64,000 nucleotides of DNA from positions 682,001 through 746,000 of the forward strand of contig NZ_SHKO01000002.1 in NCBI RefSeq assembly GCF_004217095.1, read 5' to 3'. Made by a program: the position numbers and the translations under genes. Shown here one piece after another: positions 60,587 through 64,000 of the stretch; within the stretch, counting starts at the first letter, position 1; every line of letters begins with the position of its first letter. This DNA comes from Advenella incenata (GTDB lineage Bacteria; Pseudomonadota; Gammaproteobacteria; Burkholderiales; Burkholderiaceae_B). The notes under the pieces are model-generated. The model was not told the origin of the DNA. It searched no databases and was given only the letters and a program-made list of their open reading frames with translations.

Positions 60587-61506
60587 ACCCGATTCTTCAT
60601 GGCGTGATTCCCGCCGTACCGACGCCATTGGGTGCGGATGGCCAGCCGGATACAGCAAAGCTTGTGGCGTTCATCGGCGATCTGTTCGATGCCGGTTGCC
60701 AGGGGGTGAATTTGCTGGGAACGACCGGAGAGGCGACGTCTTTTGACCAAGCGACTCGTTTGCAGGTCATGGAAGCGGTGGCAACGGCCGGCCTGGCGCC
60801 GCGGATGATGGTCGGCACCGGTGGCGCGGCATTGGCCGACGCGGTTGCCTTGACCCAAGCGGCCGACACGATGGGCTTTGCCGGCGCGCTCTTGCTTCCT
60901 CCTTTTTATTACAAGGGTGTTGGCGACAGCGCGTTGGTGCAGTATGTTGAGGCCCTGGCAGAGAGGGCGAGCCTGCAGCGCAGCAGATTGTATCTCTACA
61001 ACATCCCGCAATTTACCGGCCTGAAGTACTCGCTGGAGGTCATCGAACAACTGACACGCAGTCTTGGCGCATTGCTGGCAGGCATAAAGGATAGCTCAGG
61101 CGATTTGCTGTATGCCGAGGCCGTGGCGACAAATTTCAGCCAGCTCGCGGTGTTTCCGAGTGATGAAGCGACGCTCAGGGATGGTGCCCGGAAAAAATTT
61201 GCCGGCTGCATATCTGCTTCGGTGAATGTATTCCCGAATCTGGCATGCGCGGCCTATCGGTCCGGTGTGGATACACCAGATGACATCTATAGCCCGATGG
61301 TCAATGCGCGCAAGGCCTTGACCAGTGTCCCCCTGGTGCCGGCAGTGAAGGCTGCGTTGGCCTTGCAGCGCCAAGATGAAAGTTGGGCAACGATGAAACT
61401 GCCTCTGGTCCCCCTCAATTCAATGCAGCTTGCCCAGTTGCAAAACGGACTGGCGGCAGTCCAGGCTCACCGGCACAACAGCGGCCAAGACCGTCTGGCC
61501 ATCTAG
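60583..61506 (+). CDS. dihydrodipicolinate synthase/N-acetylneuraminate lyase family protein
   Basis: 307 residues, overlapping ridA by ATGA. GVNLLGTTGEATSFDQATRL near 42, LYLYNIPQFTGLKYSLEVIE near 137 with the conserved Tyr, and LLAGIKDSSGDLLYAEAV near 165 with the Schiff-base lysine define the DapA/NanA family. Members condense pyruvate with, or release it from, an aldehyde. Genuine lysine-pathway DapA is unlikely given the catabolic neighbours; pyruvate from D-cysteine or D-serine-type substrates may be connected. Confidence 0.9.
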   Translation: MNPILHGVIPAVPTPLGADGQPDTAKLVAFIGDLFDAGCQGVNLLGTTGEATSFDQATRLQVMEAVATAGLAPRMMVGTGGAALADAVALTQAADTMGFAGALLLPPFYYKGVGDSALVQYVEALAERASLQRSRLYLYNIPQFTGLKYSLEVIEQLTRSLGALLAGIKDSSGDLLYAEAVATNFSQLAVFPSDEATLRDGARKKFAGCISASVNVFPNLACAAYRSGVDTPDDIYSPMVNARKALTSVPLVPAVKAALALQRQDESWATMKLPLVPLNSMQLAQLQNGLAAVQAHRHNSGQDRLAI

Positions 61507-61516
61507 AGAGGCGACA

Positions 61517-62281
61517 ATGAACTACCACTGGAACTGGATGATTTTTGGAGACCCCGCACCGGATGGAACAGGCACCTATATGGACAGCCTGTTGTCGGGA
61601 TTGGGTTGGACGCTCACCACCGCATTGCTGGCCTGGGCCATTGCAATGGTGTTGGGCGTGATCGTAGGCGTTCTTAAAACCACAGAGTCAGCGACGGCGC
61701 GTCGACTGGCCTTTGCCTACATTGAACTGTTTCGCAATATTCCGCTATTGGTCCAGATGTTTGTCTGGTACTTTGTGATTCCCGAGCTCTTGCCTGGTGC
61801 GATGGGTTACTGGATAAAAACCTTGTCTAACGGTCCCTTTGTCGCCGCTGTTGTGTGTCTTGGGTTCTTTACGTCGGCCCGGGTTGCGGTCCAGGTGTCT
61901 GCGGGTATCGACGCCTTGCCACGTGGTCAGCGGGCGGCAGCCAAAGCGCTTGGACTGCGGACATGGCAAATTTACCGCTATGTGCTTTTGCCTGTGGCCG
62001 GACGGCGGATGCTGTTGCCGTTGACGAACGAATTTCTGAACAATATCAAGAACACCTCGGTGGGGCTGACCATCGGCCTGATTGAACTGACCGCCACCGC
62101 CCGAGCAATGCAGGAGTTCTCGTTTCAGGTCTTTGAGGCTTTCACCGCTGCAACGCTGATCTATCTGGTGGTGAACCTGTCTGCTGTAGGGGTTATGCGA
62201 CTGATCGAGTCAGCCGTGATACCTGGGCGCTCGTTCAGAAGCCTGCTGCAGCGTAACCGACGGGTGAATCGCCATGCTTGA
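61517..62281 (+). CDS. amino-acid ABC transporter permease (GltJ-like)
   Basis: 254 residues from MNYHWNWMIF, with AGAGAGGCGAC before the ATG. YMDSLLSGLGWTLTTALLAW near 22 starts the membrane part (about five helices); IELFRNIPLLVQMFVWYFVI near 74 and the EAA loop AAAKALGLRTWQIYRYVLLP near 138 are typical of His/Glu/Gln permeases. Eight-base overlap with the second permease. Confidence 0.92.
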   Translation: MNYHWNWMIFGDPAPDGTGTYMDSLLSGLGWTLTTALLAWAIAMVLGVIVGVLKTTESATARRLAFAYIELFRNIPLLVQMFVWYFVIPELLPGAMGYWIKTLSNGPFVAAVVCLGFFTSARVAVQVSAGIDALPRGQRAAAKALGLRTWQIYRYVLLPVAGRRMLLPLTNEFLNNIKNTSVGLTIGLIELTATARAMQEFSFQVFEAFTAATLIYLVVNLSAVGVMRLIESAVIPGRSFRSLLQRNRRVNRHA

Positions 62282-62960
62282 CTCATTCGACTTTAGCGTG
62301 ATCGTCCAGGCCTTGCCGTTTCTATTTGGCGTAGGCATGGTCTTCACTGTCAAATTGACGCTCCTGGCGATGGTGGGTGGGTTGATATTGGGAACGCTGC
62401 TGGCGCTCATGAGGCTGTCGCACTCAGCTACCCTGCGCACCGTCGCCGGCGTTTATGTCAACGTTATTCGCTCTATCCCGCTGGTGTTGGTAATTTTCTG
62501 GTTCTTCTTTCTGGTGCCGTATATCGGAGGCTGGATAATGGGTTCGAACACGCCTATCGAAGTGGGCGCGTTCAGTTCGGCACTGGTCACATTCGTTATG
62601 TTCGAGGCTGCATATTACTGCGAAATCATACGGGCTGGCATCCTGGGTGTTTCACGCGGACAAGTGCAGGCGGCACAGGCGTTGGGCATGAACCACCGCA
62701 TGGCCATGACATACGTGATTCTTCCGCAGGCAATAAAAAGCATGCTGCCCCTGCTGTTAACGCAATCCATTATTCTTTTGCAAGAGGTTTCGCTTGTGTA
62801 CGTGGTTTCCATCACCGATTTTGTGGGCGCCGCCGCCGCGATTGCACAGCGCGATGGGCGATTGCTGGAAATGTATCTGTTCGTGGCGGTGGTCTATTTC
62901 TGCATCTGCTTTACGCTTTCATCCCTTGTCAGACGCATGCGTCAATTTCAAAATGGCTAA
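62274..62960 (+). CDS. amino-acid ABC transporter permease (GltK-like)
   Basis: 228 residues, about five helices. VYVNVIRSIPLVLVIFWFFF near 60 and the EAA loop VQAAQALGMNHRMAMTYVIL near 131 identify the second permease of a polar-amino-acid importer. Start overlaps the first permease by eight bases. Confidence 0.92.
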   Translation: MLDSFDFSVIVQALPFLFGVGMVFTVKLTLLAMVGGLILGTLLALMRLSHSATLRTVAGVYVNVIRSIPLVLVIFWFFFLVPYIGGWIMGSNTPIEVGAFSSALVTFVMFEAAYYCEIIRAGILGVSRGQVQAAQALGMNHRMAMTYVILPQAIKSMLPLLLTQSIILLQEVSLVYVVSITDFVGAAAAIAQRDGRLLEMYLFVAVVYFCICFTLSSLVRRMRQFQNG

Positions 62961-62965
62961 AAAAT

Positions 62966-63691
62966 ATGATCGAAATAAATAATATTTCCAAGTGGTACGG
63001 CAATTTCCAGGTACTCAATCAATGTAGCGCGTCCGTCAGCAAGGGCGAAGTGGTGGTTGTATGCGGGCCTTCCGGCTCGGGCAAATCGACCCTGATTAAG
63101 ACAGTAAACGGTTTGGAACCTATTGATCAGGGCACCATCTTGATCGATGGCGTTTCGGTTGCGGCGAAGGATACGAATCTGCCGCAACTGCGCGCTCGCA
63201 TTGGCATGGTGTTCCAGGGCTTCGAGTTATTTCCCCACCTGAGTGTTCTTGACAATATGCTTCTGGGTCAGATGAAAGTGCTTAAACGCGATCGCGCACT
63301 GGCCGCCAGCAAGGCACTTGAATATCTGGATCGGGTAGGTCTGGCGGGGCACGCATCCAAATTGCCTGCCCAGCTCTCAGGCGGACAGCAACAACGCGTC
63401 GCAATTGCGCGGGCGCTGGCAATGGATCCCATCGCGATGCTATTCGATGAACCTACCTCTGCATTGGATCCAGAGATGATCAACGAAGTGCTGGACGTCA
63501 TGGTCGGGCTGGCGCGTGACGGCATGACCATGATGGTGGTGACGCACGAAATGGGTTTCGCTAAAAAAGTGGCCGACCGGGTTATTTTCATGGATGGCGG
63601 CGCCATTGTCGAGGACTGCGACAAGGCTGCATTCTTTAATGAGCCGCGGTCCCGGCGAGCACAGGACTTTCTGGGGAAGATTATCCATTAG
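62966..63691 (+). CDS. amino-acid ABC transporter ATP-binding protein (GltL-like)
   Basis: 241 residues. Walker A GPSGSGKSTLIKTVNGLEP near 34, GMVFQGFELFPHLSVLDNML near 78, signature QLSGGQQQRVAIARALAMDP near 134, Walker B MLFDEPTSALDPEM near 155, H-loop VVTHEMGFAKKVADRVIFMD. A near-perfect GltL/GlnQ sequence. With the two permeases and the binding protein at 57598 it makes a complete importer. Confidence 0.94.
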   Translation: MIEINNISKWYGNFQVLNQCSASVSKGEVVVVCGPSGSGKSTLIKTVNGLEPIDQGTILIDGVSVAAKDTNLPQLRARIGMVFQGFELFPHLSVLDNMLLGQMKVLKRDRALAASKALEYLDRVGLAGHASKLPAQLSGGQQQRVAIARALAMDPIAMLFDEPTSALDPEMINEVLDVMVGLARDGMTMMVVTHEMGFAKKVADRVIFMDGGAIVEDCDKAAFFNEPRSRRAQDFLGKIIH

Positions 63692-63777
63692 GCATGATGC
63701 TGTGAGCAACTTGCTGCGCCAGCGTATTGGGCGCCGCGTAAAAATGTGAGTACGTTGATGAGGTTAATGGTACTGCG

Positions 63778-63814
63778 CGTTAAGCGGGGGGTATGCGTCG
63801 TTAGCCGGGGGGTA
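63778..63814. repeat. two 16-bp direct repeats at 21-bp spacing
   Basis: CGTTAAGCGGGGGGTA (63778-63793) and CGTTAGCCGGGGGGTA (63799-63814) differ at two positions and start 21 bp apart, two helical turns. They lie in the gap between the ABC ATPase gene and the convergent hxlR gene, about 45 bp beyond the hxlR stop. No gene or clear terminator was found in 63692-63855. Confidence 0.5.
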
Positions 63815-63855
63815 AAAATATGATGTGTGGATTAGTTCTTTCGCCACCGGCCTTT

Positions 63856-64000
63856 TCAGACGCTCACCGAGTCATCTTTGTTTGCGGAATGGGCACGGGA
63901 GAATTCCCTGGCGGCCATTAGAACCGGCATGAGGCGACGCCCCGAGTCAGTAAGGCTATACTCGACACGGGGCGGCTGCTCGCCGAAGTCTCTCCTTGCG
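63856..64000 (-). CDS. HxlR family regulator, 5' part beyond the window
   Basis: The last 47 codons of a reverse-strand gene: PPRVEYSLTDSGRRLMPVLM is the strand-turn-helix end of the HxlR winged helix (PxVEYxLTxxG), followed by a short polar tail (AAREFSRAHSANKDDSVSV) and TGA at 63856-63858. HxlR/MarR-like regulators usually respond to electrophiles or redox signals. Target unknown since the start and upstream neighbour are outside. Confidence 0.85.
   Translation of the reverse strand, partial: ARRDFGEQPPRVEYSLTDSGRRLMPVLMAAREFSRAHSANKDDSVSV

Noticed and set aside
1-64000. tRNA, rRNA, CRISPR arrays or riboswitches
   Set aside because: None was recognised by reading; small structured RNAs could still be missed without a covariance search.

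Overview
The window looks like a chromosomal segment of a betaproteobacterium of the order Burkholderiales, most probably family Alcaligenaceae (the Bordetella/Achromobacter/Advenella/Pusillimonas group). The main reason is seven separate genes for Bug/TctC-type periplasmic solute receptors, one cut by the left edge, each beside a small catabolic cluster; such expansions are characteristic of that family. Base composition looks intermediate by eye (not computed), which would suit an Advenella-like genome better than the high-GC members. The genus is an inference. No rRNA, tRNA or CRISPR array was recognised.

Layout. 0-29 kb is a run of small catabolic modules, most with their own regulator and Bug receptor: a Bug receptor divergent from an acyl-CoA ligase and a citryl-CoA-lyase-like protein; a nitroreductase, then MerR plus a carboxymuconolactone decarboxylase family protein; LysR; an FMN-dependent 2-hydroxyacid oxidase plus Bug; GntR, Bug, FAD oxidoreductase and a DsbA-fold isomerase; Bug plus a D-2-hydroxyacid dehydrogenase; TetR divergent from SDR and an MFS exporter; GntR/UTRA divergent from a fumarase/aspartase-superfamily lyase, Bug and class I fumarase; LysR divergent from Bug, maleylacetate reductase, a second citryl-CoA-lyase-like protein and a CaiB-type CoA transferase. 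Palindromes or repeats that are good operator candidates are visible in front of several of these units.

29.8-43.3 kb is an interbacterial-competition island. It starts with an orphan type VI secretion VgrG followed by uncharacterised genes (a Cys-rich exported protein, a 276-aa putative cargo, a 197-aa protein, a very small ORF, an exported HEAT-like protein), then PAAR, DUF4123 adaptor, a small toxin-like protein and a DUF4279 putative immunity protein. A 154-bp deletion remnant of an IS256-family element follows. Next comes a damaged contact-dependent inhibition locus: the first part of a TpsB/CdiB transporter gene runs straight, in the wrong frame, into the second half of a cdiA gene, which still carries a VENN motif, a toxin C-terminus and an overlapping immunity gene. 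A further scrap of cdiA pretoxin sequence lies downstream.

43.4-49.9 kb holds a flavin monooxygenase, an AhpD-like protein and a complete branched-chain-type ABC importer. 50-55.5 kb holds an alpha/beta hydrolase, Ohr peroxidase, AraC regulator, YegP-type and NIPSNAP proteins, and a D-aminoacylase-like amidohydrolase. 53.9-63.7 kb reads as one D-amino-acid utilisation region around a MocR regulator: D-aminoacylase, Bug, D-cysteine desulfhydrase and an ABC binding protein on one side; RidA, a DapA-family lyase and the ABC permeases and ATPase on the other. The same TTGTATCG-TACAA-type palindrome lies in front of both transcription units. The window ends in the 3' part of an HxlR-family regulator.
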